DNA of 64,000 nt from an uncultured Hyphomicrobium sp. (lineage in GTDB: Bacteria > Pseudomonadota > Alphaproteobacteria > Rhizobiales > Hyphomicrobiaceae): assembly GCA_934555825.1 (NCBI GenBank), contig CAKTFJ010000002.1:469856-533855 (forward strand). The letters run 5' to 3'. Below, piece after piece: positions 62,507-64,000 of this stretch. Made by a program: the position numbers and the translations under genes. Under the pieces are notes generated by a model. The model was not told where the DNA came from. It saw only the letters and a program-made list of their open reading frames with translations, and ran no database searches. Every line of letters starts with the position of its first letter. Within the stretch, counting starts at the first letter, position 1.

Positions 62507-63850
62507 ATGACATCCGATCTTATTCAACGCCATGGCGGCCCCGTTCCGCGCTACACCAGCTATCCAACGGCCAATCATTTTTCGGCCGCCGTGACACCTG
62601 CTCATCTGAGAACGTGGCTGGCCGAATTGCCGGATGAGCCTGCGCTTTCGCTGTATGCGCATATTCCGTATTGCCGGGAGCTTTGTTTCTACTGCGGATG
62701 CAGCACGAAGGCTTCACGGCGGTACGCGCCTGTGGAAGAGTATCTGGTTCCGCTGCAGGCCGAGATCGCGCATGTGTCGGCGCTCGTGCCGCCAGGGCAT
62801 CGCGTCACCCACATCCATTGGGGGGGTGGATCGCCTGATATTCTAACGCCTGCAGACATTATACGGCTGGGGCACGCATTTCGCAGTCAATTCGCGGTGT
62901 CGCGTGAGGCGGAAGTCGCGGTCGAGATCGATCCGCGCCTGCTGAGCGAGGCCCAGGCGGACGCCTTCGCCGAGATCGGAGTCAATCGTGTCTCCATCGG
63001 AGTTCAGGATTTCGATCCGAAGGTGCAGGCGGCCATCGGGCGTATTCAAAGCTTCGAGACAACGCGCAAGGCGTCCGAGATTTTTCGTACTCGGGGCGTG
63101 CGCTCTCTCAACGTGGACTTGGTGTACGGTCTCCCCCATCAGACGGTCGAGAGCGTCGGACGGACGCTTTCGGATGTGATTGCGATCGAGCCGGATCGCA
63201 TTGCGGTTTTCGGATACGCGCATTTGCCGGAGCGGCTGAAGCATCAGCGACTGATCGATGAGAAGACGCTTCCGGGGCCGGCCGAACGTTTCCGCCAGTC
63301 GCAACACATCGCAGAGCGGCTCCTGAGTGCGGGCTACGTGCAGATTGGGATCGATCATTTCGCCCGCTCGACGGATGCTCTCGCGGGCGGCGCCGTTGCG
63401 CGGAATTTCCAGGGGTATACGACGGATACCGCCGATGCGTTGCTGGCGTTCGGTGCTTCCGCCATCTCGCGTTTGCCGCAGGGTTTCGTTCAGAACGCTG
63501 TTGCCGTGGACGATTACACGCGCCGGATTTCAGCCGACGGGCTGGCTGTCGTGCGTGGACACGCAATGGCGGGAGACGACGCCTTGCGTGCCTACCTGAT
63601 CGAACGGCTGATGTGCGCGTTTTTCGTGTCGTGGCGCGATCTCAAGCAGCGGTTCGGCGCGGAGGTCGCTCGCGTCCGCTTCGAGGTTGAGGCCGCAGCG
63701 CGCCGCGACGCGGACGGCTTGGTCGCGGTCAACGACGAGGGCGTTCGCGTAACAGACCGGGGACGGCCGTTCGTGCGGTCGGTGTGTGCATGGTTCGACC
63801 CCTATCTCTCTTGCGACATGACCAAGCGTCGGCATGCGCTTTCTGTCTGA
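62507..63850 (+). CDS. hemN: Oxygen-independent coproporphyrinogen III oxidase HemN
   Basis: 447-residue radical-SAM enzyme for anaerobic haem synthesis. VPRYTSYPTANHF opens the family signature; the radical-SAM cysteines are in YCRELCFYCGC (CxxxCxxC plus the fourth Cys). GGGSPDILTP and GVNRVSIGVQDFDPKVQ follow, then FGYAHLPERLKHQRLID and GIDHFARSTDALA. ATG 62507 begins the conserved MTSDLIQRHGG, slightly upstream frame extension is possible. The FNR-type box predicts induction under low oxygen. Confidence 0.95.
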   Translation: MTSDLIQRHGGPVPRYTSYPTANHFSAAVTPAHLRTWLAELPDEPALSLYAHIPYCRELCFYCGCSTKASRRYAPVEEYLVPLQAEIAHVSALVPPGHRVTHIHWGGGSPDILTPADIIRLGHAFRSQFAVSREAEVAVEIDPRLLSEAQADAFAEIGVNRVSIGVQDFDPKVQAAIGRIQSFETTRKASEIFRTRGVRSLNVDLVYGLPHQTVESVGRTLSDVIAIEPDRIAVFGYAHLPERLKHQRLIDEKTLPGPAERFRQSQHIAERLLSAGYVQIGIDHFARSTDALAGGAVARNFQGYTTDTADALLAFGASAISRLPQGFVQNAVAVDDYTRRISADGLAVVRGHAMAGDDALRAYLIERLMCAFFVSWRDLKQRFGAEVARVRFEVEAAARRDADGLVAVNDEGVRVTDRGRPFVRSVCAWFDPYLSCDMTKRRHALSV

Positions 63851-64000
63851 ATATTGCGCACATGACATTCCGCTGTTGCTCAAAAGATATTTTAAAGGCG
63901 AATTAAAACCGGCCTCCATTCGACCCTTGTTTTTGCGTTGCGACTCAGTTGAGTGTGGCTAGTAGTGAGCGTTTCGAAAATACTTCTCCAGATTGTGTTT

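Noticed and set aside
1..64000. CRISPR array, rRNA operon or insertion sequence
   Set aside because: No regularly spaced direct repeats, rRNA-like sequence, transposase motif or IS-type inverted ends were seen on either strand.

Overview
The window is one contiguous, GC-rich stretch of an alphaproteobacterial chromosome, most likely order Hyphomicrobiales (Rhizobiales). The gene order lnt-praR-metK-trmB-rimP-nusA-ylxR-infB-rbfA-truB-rpsO-pnp, preceded by tsaB-rimI-plsC-miaB-phoH-ybeY-corC, is the conserved alphaproteobacterial arrangement. PraR next to metK and YlxR fused to an L7Ae-like half are also typical of the group. Assignment to Hyphomicrobiaceae is an inference from overall flavour, not shown by a marker.

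Layout. 1-746: 3' part of trpS. 814-2735: universal stress protein, Nfu-type Fe-S protein, RutE-like nitroreductase. 2878-11120: tRNA modification (TsaB, MiaB), N-acetylation (RimI), lipid acylation, and the phoH-ybeY-corC-lnt run. 11335-13913: PraR regulator, S-adenosylmethionine synthetase, TrmB. 14002-22500: the rimP-nusA-ylxR-infB-rbfA-(YcxB)-truB-rpsO translation cluster, with a strong hairpin-T-run in its leader. 22677-24866: pnp. 24931-25279: a decayed GrpB gene. 25276-29948: CbiX-like chelatase, DUF4202, DUF486, a Tat-exported superoxide dismutase, TlyA and a TrmA/RlmD-type methyltransferase. 30352-32281: btaA-btaB for phosphorus-free betaine lipids. 32278-36165: DedA, a lipoprotein, quinone oxidoreductase, Nu-class GST and a Sel1 protein.

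36220-47096 is a foreign, about 10.9 kb integrative mobilizable element inserted between the Sel1 gene and rpoH. It is bounded by a 14-bp direct repeat lying in a palindrome. It carries a tyrosine integrase, a CD-NTase-like nucleotidyltransferase with a disrupted C-terminus, a TraG/VirD4-type coupling protein, a MobQ relaxase with an RSF1010/IncQ-like oriT, and a tight three-gene operon. That operon encodes a PD-(D/E)XK-like sce7726 protein, a sce7725/beta-family protein and a zinc-finger RES-domain protein predicted to destroy NAD+. It is the best candidate in the window for an undescribed system, plausibly an anti-phage or anti-plasmid abortive-infection module.

47113-63850 returns to chromosomal backbone: rpoH, rluD, tRNA-Glu(CTC), DUF2478, an SH3-tailed exported protein, an MFS transporter, DUF930, and a TetR regulator divergent from an RND efflux pair with two identical palindromic operators. 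The run ends with egtB-egtD (ergothioneine) and hemN behind an FNR/FixK-type box. All functions are read from motifs and remembered family features; no database search was run.
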